From an uncultured Clostridia bacterium (GTDB lineage: Bacteria > Bacillota > Clostridia > Christensenellales > Borkfalkiaceae): 64,000 nt of DNA. The stretch spans positions 1 through 64,000 of the forward strand of contig CANQMN010000010.1 in NCBI GenBank assembly GCA_947624965.1, read 5' to 3'. Of this stretch, positions 1 through 16,401 are shown one piece after another. The notes under the pieces are model-generated. The model did no database searches and was not told the origin of the DNA. It saw only the letters and a list, made by a program, of their open reading frames with translations. The position numbers were made by a program, and so were the translations under genes. Within the stretch, counting starts at the first letter, position 1; each line of letters starts with the position of its first letter.

Positions 1-2
1 TG

Positions 3-71
3 CAAGCGGTGGAAATCATCTACAACTGCGTTGGGGCAATTCCCGACCTCGCGCAGGAAGAAGCCGCTTAA
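3..71 (+). CDS. 3' end of an unidentified gene
   Basis: An open frame enters from the window edge and stops with TAA at 69-71; the last residues read DLAQEEAA. Only 22 residues are visible, so no function can be given. It is convergent with rpoC and is followed by a hairpin that could end both transcripts. The frame is plausible but could be chance. Confidence 0.4.
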   Translation, partial: QAVEIIYNCVGAIPDLAQEEAA

Positions 72-88
72 CACGGGAAGGACAACGA

Positions 89-121
89 ATAAGCGGTTTG
101 ACTAACCGCCAAACCGCTTAT
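89..121. terminator. Hairpin between convergent genes
   Basis: A 12-bp inverted repeat (ATAAGCGGTTTG / CAAACCGCTTAT) lies between the plus-strand gene end and rpoC. Only short T-rich tails follow on either strand, so it is a moderate bidirectional terminator candidate. Confidence 0.6.
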
Positions 122-175
122 TCATAGAATCCCTATGGACACCCGCCTTTCTCGGGCGATCTTTTTCCTTTTTTC

Positions 176-3946
<3,771 letters not shown>

Positions 3947-3962
3947 GTTCTATCCTCCCCGT

Positions 3963-8045
<4,083 letters not shown>

Positions 8046-8151
8046 CCGTCAAATAACTCCTTTTTTCGTTGTTATCATTTGGCGATTTACCGAGTATATC
8101 TTTTCATCGATAAAAATCGAAATGTCCGAACAGAATTTTCGCTCTCTCCCC

Positions 8152-8180
8152 TTTACAACAGCGCGGGAATGCGCTATAAT
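8152..8180 (+). promoter_or_regulatory. Sigma-A-type promoter of rqcP-ispDF-radA
   Basis: TTTACA, 17-bp spacer, TATAAT on the plus strand, within the rpoB 5' leader on the other strand. The predicted start near 8187 leaves about 160 nt before rqcP. Confidence 0.7.
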
Positions 8181-8267
8181 ATTAAGGAAAGCGCGAGGCG
8201 GTCCTCCGCAAAGTTTTTTACCGAAACCGCACAAAACCTCATTCTAAACATAATGATACAGTATGTT

Positions 8268-8296
8268 ATTATAAGCCGCTCGTGAAAAGATGTCAA
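8268..8296 (-). promoter_or_regulatory. Sigma-A-type promoter of rpoBC
   Basis: TTGACA, 17-bp spacer, TATAAT on the minus strand. The predicted start near 8261 gives rpoB a leader of about 215 nt. The opposing rqcP promoter lies inside that leader, so the two transcripts overlap as antisense for about 75 nt. Confidence 0.8.
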
Positions 8297-8345
8297 ACGG
8301 TTTTGCGGGCGGAAAACGATTTTTTTGCAAATTCGGAGAAAAAAG

Positions 8346-8588
8346 ATGCGAATCGACAAATTTCTCAAAGTTTCCCGCATCCTGAAACGGCGCGCCGTGG
8401 CGCAGGAAGCGGCACGAGCGGGGAAAATTTCGGTGAACGGGCGGGAGGTCAAGCCCGCCTACCGCCTGAAAATCGGCGACGTCGTGGAGATCGCCTATTT
8501 CGACGGGAGCGTGAAATTCCGCGTAAAAGAATTGAAGGAGACGGTAAAAAAGGACGAAGCCGCAACTTTATACGAAATGATCGGTTGA
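8346..8588 (+). CDS. rqcP: RqcP-like S4-domain RNA-binding protein
   Basis: An 80-residue single S4 domain (MRIDKFLKVSRILKRR...GKISVNGREVKPAYRLKIGD). It matches the pattern of RqcP (YabO), which helps RqcH add alanine tails to nascent chains on stalled 50S subunits. The C-terminal KKDEAATLYEMIG also fits that family. I chose the internal ATG at 8346, not the track start, because the S4 fold begins there and GGAG lies 7 nt upstream. First gene of a probable three-gene operon. Hsp15-type proteins are the main alternative. Confidence 0.85.
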   Translation: MRIDKFLKVSRILKRRAVAQEAARAGKISVNGREVKPAYRLKIGDVVEIAYFDGSVKFRVKELKETVKKDEAATLYEMIG

Positions 8589-8607
8589 ACGCGCGGACCG
8601 CTCGCAA

Positions 8608-9750
8608 ATGCCTATGATCACTCTCATTCTCTGTGCCGCGGGAAGCGGCGAACGGGCGAAACTCCCCGAAAACAAAATTTTTTACGAGTGGAACGGAATG
8701 CCCGTGCTCTCGTATTCCCTCTCCGCGTTCGCGCCCTATGCGGACGAGATGCTCGTCGCCTGCCGCAAGCAGGACGAGGCGCGCATCCTCCCCCTTCTCG
8801 CCTGTCACGAAAACGCCCGCACCGTCGAGGGCGGCGCAACGCGCGGCGAGAGCGTGCAGCGCGCGCTCGAACAGGCGAAGGGCGATATCGTGCTCGTCCA
8901 CGACGCGGCGCGCCCCTTCGTCTCGCCCGCGCTCATCGAAGGGTGCATCGAAAGCGTGCAAAAGTACGGAAGCGGCGTGCCCGCGGTCCCCGTTACGGAT
9001 ACCCTCCTTCTCGCCCAAAACGGATATGCGGGCTCCGCGCTCCCGCGGGACATGTGCTTTGCGGTACAGACCCCGCAGGGATTCCGGACGGAAGAACTGC
9101 GCGAGGCATACCGCGAAGCGGCGGCATACGGCGCGCTCGGTCGCTATACCGACGACAGCGGCGTCTATGCGGCGTACGCCGAAGCTCCCCGCCTCTTTTC
9201 GGGGGAAACGCAGAATAAAAAGCTCACCCATCCCGAAGATTTTCGCCTCGCCGAGCGCGTCGGCTTCGGGACGGACACGCATGCCTTCGCGCATCAGGAG
9301 GAGATCGACCGCGGCATCGCGCGGCTCAATTTGAGCTATATCACGCTGTGCGGCGTTGTGCTTCCCTCCAACCGCGCTTTGGAAGCGCACAGCGACGGGG
9401 ACGTTCCCGTGCACGCGCTTATGGACGCGCTCCTCTCGGCGGCGGGCGAGCGCGACATCGGCTTTTTCTTCCCCGACAGCGACCCCGCCTACGAGAACGC
9501 AAACAGCATGGAACTGCTGGCGCAAGTGATGGAGACGGTGAAGCGCAAGGGCTTTACGGTGAAGAACGCGAGCGTTACCATTCTGTGCGAACTTCCCCGC
9601 CTCTCCCCCTATATCGAAAAGATGCGGGAAAATCTGCGCCGCGCGCTCGGTTGCGAAGCCGTCGCCGTCGCGGCGGGCACGAACGAAAAACTCGGCTATA
9701 TCGGCGAAGGCAGAGGCATCACCGCCTACGCCGCGGTATTGCTGAAATAA
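8608..9750 (+). CDS. ispDF: Bifunctional IspD-IspF, MEP isoprenoid pathway
   Basis: Fusion of 2-C-methyl-D-erythritol 4-phosphate cytidylyltransferase (about residues 1-210; AAGSGERAKLPENK nucleotide loop, VHDAARPF) with 2-C-methyl-D-erythritol 2,4-cyclodiphosphate synthase (about 213-380). The IspF part shows the metal ligands (GTDTHAF, AHSDGDVPVHALMDALL) and the C-terminal TNEKLGYIGEGRGI. It performs the third and fifth steps of the MEP route; IspE must be encoded elsewhere. No clear Shine-Dalgarno is seen, and an in-frame ATG 6 nt downstream is a possible alternative start. Confidence 0.96.
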   Translation: MPMITLILCAAGSGERAKLPENKIFYEWNGMPVLSYSLSAFAPYADEMLVACRKQDEARILPLLACHENARTVEGGATRGESVQRALEQAKGDIVLVHDAARPFVSPALIEGCIESVQKYGSGVPAVPVTDTLLLAQNGYAGSALPRDMCFAVQTPQGFRTEELREAYREAAAYGALGRYTDDSGVYAAYAEAPRLFSGETQNKKLTHPEDFRLAERVGFGTDTHAFAHQEEIDRGIARLNLSYITLCGVVLPSNRALEAHSDGDVPVHALMDALLSAAGERDIGFFFPDSDPAYENANSMELLAQVMETVKRKGFTVKNASVTILCELPRLSPYIEKMRENLRRALGCEAVAVAAGTNEKLGYIGEGRGITAYAAVLLK

Positions 9751-9762
9751 TAAGGTGAGATC

Positions 9763-11118
9763 ATGCCGAAAACCAATACACAATTCGTCTGCGCGGAATG
9801 CGGCTATACAAGTCCCAAGTGGCTTGGGCGGTGCCCCGACTGCGGAAAATTCAACACGCTCGCGGAGGAGGTCCTCTCCCCCGCGCCCGCGGGAAAAAAG
9901 ACGGCGCGCCCCGCGCTCTCCGCAAAGCCCCTTCCCCTCTCGCAGGTGAAGTTTGAAAAGTTCGAGCGCGTCTCCTCGGGCATCTCCGAACTCGACGTCG
10001 TCTTGGGAGGCGGCATCGTGCGCGGCTCCCTCGTACTCGTCGGCGGCGACCCCGGCGTGGGGAAATCCACCCTGCTCACCGAAGTCGCGGCGCATCTTGC
10101 GAAGGAGCACAAGGTCCTCTATCTCTCCGCGGAGGAGAGCTGTTCGCAGGTAAAGCTCCGCTGTGAACGGCTGGGGCTGGACTCCGACGATCTTCTCCTT
10201 CTCAACGAGACCTGCATCGAGAACGCCGAGGAGAGCATCGCGGAGGCGGAATACGTCGTGATCGACAGCATTCAGGCGGTGTACACCGAGACGCTCTCGT
10301 CCGCAGCGGGGTCGGTGGGTCAAGTGCGCGAATGCGCAAGCAAGCTCATGCGCATCGCTAAATCTCGCGGGATCACCTTCTTCATCGTGGGACATGTGAC
10401 GAAGGAGGGAACGCTCGCGGGTCCCAAGGTCTTGGAACACATCATGGACGCCGTTCTCTATTTCGAGGGCGAGCGCACGGAGAACTTCAAAATTTTGCGC
10501 GCCGTCAAGAACCGCTTCGGCTCCGTGCAGGAGGTGGGCGTGTTCGAGATGACGGGCGAAGGGATCTTCGGGCTTGCCGACTACTCCGCCCTCTTCCTCT
10601 CGGACAGCCGCGGGCTTGCCGCGGGCGCGGTCGTAACGCCGAGCGAGACGGGCAACCGCTGCATGATGGTGGAGATTCAGACGCTCATGGCAAAGACGAA
10701 TTACGGGCTTCCCCGCAGAATGTCGCTGGGGGTGGATCTCAATCGCCTCATCGTGCTCGTCGCCGTTTTGGAAAAGCGGTGCGGGCTTGCGCTCGGCATG
10801 CAGGATATCTACCTGAACGCGATGGGCGGCATCAGATTGAACGAGCCGAGCGCCGACCTCGCCGTGTGCGCCGCGCTCGCCTCGGCGGAGAAGATGATCC
10901 CCGTGGAAAAGTACACGGCGGTATTCGGCGAAGTGGGCTTAACAGGCGAAGTCCGCGGCGTGAATTTTGCCGAAAAGCGCGTGAACGAATGTCTGAAAAT
11001 GGGCTTTAAGCGCGTCATTCTCCCCGCCAAGAATATGAAGTCGTGCGAAAAATTCAAGGATAAGATCGAACTCGTGCCCGTCGCCTACGTCTCGCAGATG
11101 ATAAAGGCATTGTTCTGA
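9763..11118 (+). CDS. radA: DNA repair ATPase RadA (Sms)
   Basis: A RecA-like branch-migration ATPase used in recombination. The N-terminal zinc finger is CAECGYTSPKWLGRCPDC. The Walker A is GGDPGVGKST, the RadA-specific KNRFGS motif follows, and a Lon-like C-terminal domain reaches residue 451, the normal family length. The start is 12 nt after ispDF with AAGGTGAG, so it is in the same operon. A strong terminator follows. Confidence 0.97.
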   Translation: MPKTNTQFVCAECGYTSPKWLGRCPDCGKFNTLAEEVLSPAPAGKKTARPALSAKPLPLSQVKFEKFERVSSGISELDVVLGGGIVRGSLVLVGGDPGVGKSTLLTEVAAHLAKEHKVLYLSAEESCSQVKLRCERLGLDSDDLLLLNETCIENAEESIAEAEYVVIDSIQAVYTETLSSAAGSVGQVRECASKLMRIAKSRGITFFIVGHVTKEGTLAGPKVLEHIMDAVLYFEGERTENFKILRAVKNRFGSVQEVGVFEMTGEGIFGLADYSALFLSDSRGLAAGAVVTPSETGNRCMMVEIQTLMAKTNYGLPRRMSLGVDLNRLIVLVAVLEKRCGLALGMQDIYLNAMGGIRLNEPSADLAVCAALASAEKMIPVEKYTAVFGEVGLTGEVRGVNFAEKRVNECLKMGFKRVILPAKNMKSCEKFKDKIELVPVAYVSQMIKALF

Positions 11119-11138
11119 AAAAATCGGATGTCCCTTTC

Positions 11139-11167
11139 AAGGTCCCCGCGTACCGTGCGGGGACCTT
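11139..11167 (+). terminator. Terminator after radA
   Basis: An 11-bp GC-rich perfect stem (AAGGTCCCCGC / GCGGGGACCTT) with a 7-nt loop, followed by TTTT. Confidence 0.85.
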
Positions 11168-11219
11168 TTGCAGTGCAAACGGATCGTTCTTCGCGCTCCT
11201 CGGAGGGCGCGTACGGAAA

Positions 11220-11250
11220 GGAGCCCGCGGAAAGTTCCCGCGGGCTCCTT
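11220..11250 (-). terminator. Terminator after the repeat lipoprotein gene
   Basis: Inverted repeat GGAGCCCGCGG / CCGCGGGCTCC immediately downstream of the minus-strand lipoprotein stop, followed by a short T-rich run. Confidence 0.75.
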
Positions 11251-11263
11251 AAAAGCCGATCTG

Positions 11264-13792
11264 TTACGCTTGAATGAGCTGTATGTCATTCAACGCCCCC
11301 GTTGTGAGCGCCGTGGACTTGATCGTCAAAACGTCGCCGCCCTTTACGTTGATCGTGGCGTTGAAGCGTCCGGCACCGTTAAAGTTCATTGCGATCGCGA
11401 TGGGCGCACCGCCGTTGACCGATACCGTGAAGGGAGAGACGGAGTTCCTTGCATAAGCCCTGTTCGACGTGAACGGAATGACGAGCGTATATTCTCCCTC
11501 TTCCACGCTCTCGTCGACGATCATGCTGAACTGCTTGCCCGTGCTGTCGGAGAGGGAAGTGTCGCCGTCATATGCAACGCCGACCTTCAACGTGGGCGTA
11601 GGTTTCTCCGTCTTTTCGAGCTTCACCGTATACGTTCCGCGATTGTTCGCCATGAATACGAGCCGATTGGTCGTCGCTTCCATCTCGAACTTGGCGGAAA
11701 GCGCATTTGCGGTATCGAGGACGGGCGTATCCACCCCGTTGAGATAGACCATGAGCGCGCCCGCCGCGGCCTTATTCGCCTCGTCGATCGAGATCTCATA
11801 CCAACCGCCCTCGGCGGACTCGAAGAGATACTCGTCTACGCGCTCGCCCGCCTCGGTGATCTCGATGCTGTTGTCTCCCTCTTGGAGATATTTCGCCTCC
11901 TGCATCTCGACGGCGAGGATAAAGGGATGCGCCTTCTCCTCGCTCCCGTTGGCGGTGATGCAGAATAGGATAGAGCCGCCTTGAAGCGCTTTGTCCGCCT
12001 GCACCTCGAACCAACGCACCTCTTTCGTATCGGCATTATAGGAGGGTTTGACCATTTCGCCCGTCAAAACATTCGCGTTCGTTCCCGTCGCATGAAACGG
12101 GACAGCGCCTCTTGCCCCCGCTACAACCGTCGTCGCCGAATCCTTTACCATGATAAAGGTCGTTCCTACCCAAATCGGGCGGCGCGTAGAATCCGAGCCC
12201 GTATCGAGGTTGATAAAATCGACATGGTATTTGCCCGCTTTTTCAATGGGAATGGTGAAATACATAGCGTCTGTTCCCGCCACCCGTTTGAGATAATACT
12301 GTCCCGAACTCTCGATGGAGACGGGCGCATTCTGCGTGCCCGTCTGCGCGAGCGTCCCCGTGTAAGGGAATTGGCGCGTCTCGCCGCACGCTCCGTTGGC
12401 GCAGGTCGCGGAGACCGAGCCGCCCGCGCCGAGCGCATCGGGCGCATCCGAACAGACCCACTGGTGTCCGATCGCGGGGATCGCCGTATGGAAAGTGAGA
12501 GATCCGCCCGCGGTGAGTGCATCGGTCGTTGTATAGTTGCCCTCGCCGTCATTCTCGCAAGTCGCGGGAACTTCGTTGTACGTATAACTGCCCTCCGCAA
12601 CACTATCCGCAGTCAACGCGGGGAGCGTTGCCGTCGCAATGTTGTCCTCGCCGCACGCCGAGCACTCCGCTTTCGCGCTGCCCGCCGCGGTCGCGGTGGG
12701 AGCCTGTGTCTCCGTCCACTGGTAGGTATGATGTTTGGCGATCACCCAACCGTTTTCGGAGAACTCCTCGGTCGCTTCCGCATTCTTGAAATGTTTATGG
12801 CATTCGGAGCATTCCCAATACGCCGCGTTTCCGTCCGTCTCGCAGGACTCCTTTTGCGCGGGCGTCGCCGTGAGAGAATGTTCCTTTTGCTCCGTCGCCG
12901 CCTCGAAGGAAATTTCGTACCCCTCCACCGTGATGGTGTACGTTCCCTCGCCCGCCGCGGTGCACGTCGCCGTGTCGTCCGCGACCGTGTAGCCGCCGTC
13001 CGTAAGTACGGGGAGAAGGACCGTCTTTTCGTGCCCGTTCGTTCCCGCTTCGCACTGCGTGCAGGTCCCCGTTGCGGACCCCCCGTCCGTCTTGGTGGGG
13101 ATTGGGGAGACCGTCCACGCATAGGAATGCCCCGTCGCCGCGATCGACCAAGTATTTCCGTCATATTCCTCCGAAGCATCGGCGTCCTTGAAGTGCTTAT
13201 GACATTCGGAGCATTCCCAATACGTCTTGTTGCCCGCAGTCTCGCAGGTCGCTTCCCGTGCGGCCGTCTCGCTGAGAGAGTGCTCCTTTTGTTCCGTCGC
13301 CGCCTCAAAGGAGATTTCGTACCCTTCCGCCGTTACGGTATACGTTCCCTCGCCCGCCGCGGTGCACGTCGCCGTGTCGTCCGTTACCGTGTAGCCGCCG
13401 TCCGTAAGCGCGGGGAGAGGGACCGTCTTTTCATGCCCGTTCGCCCCCGCTTCGCACTGCGTGCAGGTCCCCGTTGCGGAACCGCCGTCCGTCTTGGTGG
13501 GGATTGGGGAGACCGTCCACGCATAGGAATGCCCCGTCGCCGCGATCGTCCAAGCGTTTTCCGCATATTCTTCCGAAGCATCGGCATCCTTGAAATACTT
13601 ATGGCATTCGGAACACTCCCAATACGCCGCGTTGCCCGCGGCTTCGCAGGTCGCCGCTTGTGCGGAATGCGCAATAAGCGTGTGCTCGTGCGAGGCGGCG
13701 CCGTCTTCGTCGCAGGCGGCAAGTCCCGCGACAGCCACGCAAGCCGCCGCAACGGCGGCAAGCGCAAGAAACAATTTTCTTGACTTTTTCAT
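11264..13792 (-). CDS. Repeat-containing surface lipoprotein
   Basis: An 842-residue predicted lipoprotein: basic start MKKSRK, hydrophobic segment, lipobox LAAC at about Cys27. Residues 37-304 are two near-identical 134-residue repeats, each with YWECSECHK and an ATCTAAGEGTYTVT segment; a diverged third copy runs to about 430. The rest looks like two beta-sandwich modules without an LPXTG anchor. I used the ATG at 13792 because AGAGGAG precedes it and the signal peptide begins there. Function unknown; such Cys-x-x-Cys-His repeats are common in secreted Clostridia proteins. Monocistronic, behind the promoter with the G9 tract. Confidence 0.85.
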   Translation of the reverse strand: MKKSRKLFLALAAVAAACVAVAGLAACDEDGAASHEHTLIAHSAQAATCEAAGNAAYWECSECHKYFKDADASEEYAENAWTIAATGHSYAWTVSPIPTKTDGGSATGTCTQCEAGANGHEKTVPLPALTDGGYTVTDDTATCTAAGEGTYTVTAEGYEISFEAATEQKEHSLSETAAREATCETAGNKTYWECSECHKHFKDADASEEYDGNTWSIAATGHSYAWTVSPIPTKTDGGSATGTCTQCEAGTNGHEKTVLLPVLTDGGYTVADDTATCTAAGEGTYTITVEGYEISFEAATEQKEHSLTATPAQKESCETDGNAAYWECSECHKHFKNAEATEEFSENGWVIAKHHTYQWTETQAPTATAAGSAKAECSACGEDNIATATLPALTADSVAEGSYTYNEVPATCENDGEGNYTTTDALTAGGSLTFHTAIPAIGHQWVCSDAPDALGAGGSVSATCANGACGETRQFPYTGTLAQTGTQNAPVSIESSGQYYLKRVAGTDAMYFTIPIEKAGKYHVDFINLDTGSDSTRRPIWVGTTFIMVKDSATTVVAGARGAVPFHATGTNANVLTGEMVKPSYNADTKEVRWFEVQADKALQGGSILFCITANGSEEKAHPFILAVEMQEAKYLQEGDNSIEITEAGERVDEYLFESAEGGWYEISIDEANKAAAGALMVYLNGVDTPVLDTANALSAKFEMEATTNRLVFMANNRGTYTVKLEKTEKPTPTLKVGVAYDGDTSLSDSTGKQFSMIVDESVEEGEYTLVIPFTSNRAYARNSVSPFTVSVNGGAPIAIAMNFNGAGRFNATINVKGGDVLTIKSTALTTGALNDIQLIQA
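12881..13684 (-). repeat. Two in-frame 402-bp tandem repeats
   Basis: Codons 37-170 and 171-304 of the lipoprotein are near-identical at DNA level (anchor blocks such as CATTCGGAGCATTCCCAATA recur every 402 bp). A third, diverged copy follows. In-frame length allows loss or gain of whole units by recombination. Confidence 0.85.
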
Positions 13793-13890
13793 TGTAACAT
13801 CTCCTCTTCCCCGAATTTTCCCGATTTTGCATAAAACCAATAATATGCGTATATAAAGCAATGAATCGGGTAATATGGAAGTATAAATTC

Positions 13891-13921
13891 ATTGTACCCC
13901 CCCCCGATATTAAAAAGTCAA
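13891..13921 (-). promoter_or_regulatory. Promoter with a G9 tract in its spacer
   Basis: TTGACT and TACAAT on the minus strand are separated by 19 bp, of which nine consecutive bases are G next to the -10 box. Loss of two G would give the optimal 17-bp spacing. It lies about 98 bp upstream of the lipoprotein start and is the best promoter there. Confidence 0.6.
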
Positions 13922-14002
13922 GCATTTGAACGCGGTTTTTATAAAAATTTTCACAAAAAAAACGATTCTAAAAAGAAAAATGGGATTTTTATACACAAAA
14001 TA

Positions 14003-14041
14003 CGCATAAAGCGGCTTGACAAGATCAAGCCGCTTTATGCG
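14003..14041 (-). terminator. Terminator after the Fe-ADH gene
   Basis: A perfect 17-bp inverted repeat with a 5-nt loop (CGCATAAAGCGGCTTGA arm), followed on the minus strand by a T-rich stretch. Confidence 0.85.
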
Positions 14042-14085
14042 TGATGGCTCGGCGCAAAACCCGCGCCGCAATAAAATTTCCGCCG

Positions 14086-15192
14086 TTAACCGATGAAAGA
14101 CCCGTCCCCGAGCGAACGTAAGAGAATGCGCAAGACGTCGCCTTGCGTCGGATCGAATTTGCACTTGCCGATATTCTTGTTGGACATCGTGCGGGCGGCG
14201 TAGCGTTCGAGCGTCTCGCGCGGGACATTTTCGCGCGCGCCGCACAGATGCGACAGCGTTTTGCAGATTTCATCGACCGAAGCCCCGCAGGCGACGCAGA
14301 TCTCCCCGAGGGCGGGCACGCCCTTCTCTTCGCAGAGGCGGAGCGTCTCGCCCAGCAAGAGCGCGTTGGCGCGCCCGTGGGCGACGCCGCGGTCGTAAGT
14401 GAGAAAATACCCCATGCCGTGCACGATCGTCGTGCCCGTCTGCGCGATCGCCATGCCCGCAAGGCAGGAAGCCCATAAAAGCGCGTCGCGCGTCTCCTCC
14501 GTGAGATCTTCGAGCGATTTCAAGCGCGGGTACAGGATGCGCAGGCTCTCCTTCGCAAACGTCTCCGAAGCGGGCGAGGAGGATTTTTTGAGCATGCTCT
14601 CCACGGCGTGCGAAAGGGCGTCCGCCGCCGTATCCCGCGTGATTTGAAGGGGAAGCCCGTCCGTATAGCTGCCGTCCAAAAAGGCGAATTTCGGGAAGAG
14701 CGCGGGCGAAGAAATGCTCGTCTTTGTCCGCGCGAAGTCGTCCGTGAGAATGGCGTAGGGCGTAACTTCGCTGCCCGTTCCCGCCGTCGTGGGGACGTGC
14801 GCCATGGGGAGCGCGGCTTCTCCGTACCCGCCCGCAAAGACCGCTTCGTCCGCGCGCGCTTCCACCGCCAAAACGGCGATCGCCTTCGCGGCGTCCATCG
14901 GCGAACCGCCGCCCACGCCGACGACAAGATCGGCGCCCGCGGCGCGCGCCAGCGCGACGCCCTCCCGCACGCAGGCGAGCGTGGGATTGGGCAGGACGCG
15001 GTCGAACACGGTGTAGTCCTGTCCGTTCGCCGCCAGCGCGGCGCAGACATCTTGAAGCGCGCCGCAACGCGCCGAGGACTTCCCCGTTACGATGAGCGCG
15101 TGCGCGCCGAGCGGCTTCATCGCCGCGCCGTATTCCCGCACGCAGCCCCTGCCGCAGAACACTTTTGTGGGAACATAGGAAGAAAAGCTCAT
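14086..15192 (-). CDS. Iron-containing alcohol dehydrogenase family protein
   Basis: A 368-residue group III (iron-type) dehydrogenase acting on an alcohol or aldehyde with NAD(P). The nucleotide-binding GGGSPMDAAKAIA is clear. The metal-site segment DALSHAVE and the later HGMGYFLTYDRGVAHGRANA supply the usual Asp and three His. Substrate cannot be read from sequence. It is last in a dut-trmB-adh run, 1 nt after the trmB stop reading in the opposite order of coordinates, and ends at a strong terminator. Confidence 0.92.
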   Translation of the reverse strand: MSFSSYVPTKVFCGRGCVREYGAAMKPLGAHALIVTGKSSARCGALQDVCAALAANGQDYTVFDRVLPNPTLACVREGVALARAAGADLVVGVGGGSPMDAAKAIAVLAVEARADEAVFAGGYGEAALPMAHVPTTAGTGSEVTPYAILTDDFARTKTSISSPALFPKFAFLDGSYTDGLPLQITRDTAADALSHAVESMLKKSSSPASETFAKESLRILYPRLKSLEDLTEETRDALLWASCLAGMAIAQTGTTIVHGMGYFLTYDRGVAHGRANALLLGETLRLCEEKGVPALGEICVACGASVDEICKTLSHLCGARENVPRETLERYAARTMSNKNIGKCKFDPTQGDVLRILLRSLGDGSFIG

Positions 15193-15193
15193 T

Positions 15194-15874
15194 TCAGACG
15201 CTCCAAACGGCGACGAGGCGGCAAATCGGCTTGCCCTGCGCCGTAAAATTCGCTTCGTACTCGGTCACGATGTTGGACTGCGCATACTCGCTGTGGTGCA
15301 AGTCGCGGGTTACTTCTTCCACGGAAAAGCCCGCCGCTTCAAACTGCGAAAGCGAATAATCGAAAAATTCGGCGCTGTCCGTCTTTTGCTCGATCTTACC
15401 GCCCGGAACGAGCAGCGTCTTGTAGATTTCGAGAAATCTCTGCGAGGTGAGCCGCTGTTTTTCGCGGCTCTTTTCGGGCAGCGGCGTGGAAAAATTGAGA
15501 TAGATCTTCCCGATGCTGTGTTCGGGAAGGTAGCACGCCAAAATTTCGGCGGGGATGTTGAGAAAGCGCACGTTGGGGATCCCCGCCGCCATCGTGCGTT
15601 CCATCGCCGTCAGGACGACGTTCGTACACAGTTCGACGGCGAGAAAGTTCGTCTGCGGTTCCCGCTTCGCCTTTTCGAGGAGGAACCCCCCGTTGCCGCA
15701 CCCCACTTCGAGCTCGACGGGGTTTCGATCCCCGAACACCGCCGCATAGTCCAAAAGCGCGCGGTAAGTTTCCGCCGCCTCCTTCAAGTTCGGACAGGGC
15801 TTTCCGCGCGCAAGCAAAATCGCCGCGCACCGTTCCATGCGCGGCTCCAAGTTGCGCTTTCTCCGCATCCGCAT
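15194..15874 (-). CDS. trmB: tRNA (guanine-N7-)-methyltransferase
   Basis: A 226-residue SAM methyltransferase that makes m7G46 in tRNA variable loops. Motifs: SAM loop EVGCGNGGFL, the TrmB family position NFSTPLPEKSREKQRLTSQ (normally DPWPKKRH; here it begins NFSTPLPEK, a visible variation), and the C-terminal SNIVTEYEANFTAQGKPI. The gene sits 3 nt after dut and is in the same operon. The NFS replacement of the common DPW is worth noting but such variants occur in Firmicutes. Confidence 0.93.
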   Translation of the reverse strand: MRMRRKRNLEPRMERCAAILLARGKPCPNLKEAAETYRALLDYAAVFGDRNPVELEVGCGNGGFLLEKAKREPQTNFLAVELCTNVVLTAMERTMAAGIPNVRFLNIPAEILACYLPEHSIGKIYLNFSTPLPEKSREKQRLTSQRFLEIYKTLLVPGGKIEQKTDSAEFFDYSLSQFEAAGFSVEEVTRDLHHSEYAQSNIVTEYEANFTAQGKPICRLVAVWSV

Positions 15875-15877
15875 CGC

Positions 15878-16309
15878 TTATTTCTTCCCCGTGGAGCCGA
15901 ACCCGCCCTCGCCGCGCGCCGTCTCCGAGAGCGTCTCCGCCTCCGAAAACTCGCACGCGTAATAGGGTGCGACGACGAGCTGGGCGATCCTGTCCCCCGC
16001 GGCGACCGAACGCGTCTGCGTTCCGTGGTTGTGCAAGGCGACCATCACCTCGCCGCGGTAGTCGCTGTCGATGACGCCCACTTTGTTGGCGGGCGCAAGG
16101 TCCTGTTTGCAGGCGAGCCCGCTGCGCGCGTAGACGAGCCCCACCGTGCCGGCGGGGAGCTCCACCGCGATGCCCGTGCGGATGAAGCGGGTCTCCCCCG
16201 CGGGGATCTCCGCGCCGCAGGCGGCGTACAGATCGGCTCCCGCGGCGGACGGGGAACCGTAGGCGGGCAGTTTTGCGTTTTCGTCGAGTTTTTTCACTTG
16301 TACTTTCAT
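15878..16309 (-). CDS. dut: dUTP diphosphatase (trimeric dUTPase)
   Basis: 143 residues, with the five trimeric dUTPase motifs: AGADLYA, ARSGLACK, GVIDSDYRGEV, GDRIAQLVV and the flexible C-terminal RGEGGFGSTGK. It hydrolyses dUTP to dUMP and keeps uracil out of DNA. Shine-Dalgarno AGGAG and a consensus promoter precede it, making it the first gene of dut-trmB-adh. Confidence 0.98.
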   Translation of the reverse strand: MKVQVKKLDENAKLPAYGSPSAAGADLYAACGAEIPAGETRFIRTGIAVELPAGTVGLVYARSGLACKQDLAPANKVGVIDSDYRGEVMVALHNHGTQTRSVAAGDRIAQLVVAPYYACEFSEAETLSETARGEGGFGSTGKK

Positions 16310-16330
16310 GCTCGTTTTCTCCTATCCCCA

Positions 16331-16359
16331 AGCATACCAAAAACGGGCGGATTTGTCAA
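16331..16359 (-). promoter_or_regulatory. Promoter of the dut operon
   Basis: TTGACA, 17-bp spacer, TATGCT on the minus strand, about 22 nt before the dut start codon. It directly follows the terminator of the upstream gene. Confidence 0.8.
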
Positions 16360-16390
16360 GAAAAAGCCCCGCGTTTGGCGGGGCGGGGCT
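16360..16390 (-). terminator. Terminator after the FAD oxidoreductase gene
   Basis: AGCCCCGC / GCGGGGCT stem followed by TTTTT on the minus strand, 12 nt after the stop codon. Confidence 0.85.
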
Positions 16391-16401
16391 GTTTTCTTTC
16401 G

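Noticed and set aside
8187-8225. Small RNA with terminator between rpoB and rqcP
   Set aside because: The hairpin before TTTTTT has only a 4-bp stem; too weak to support.
8449-10440. 663-residue minus-strand ORF
   Set aside because: Antisense to ispDF and radA; no family features.
11981-13783. 600-residue plus-strand ORF
   Set aside because: Antisense to the repeat lipoprotein; its internal repeats only mirror that gene.
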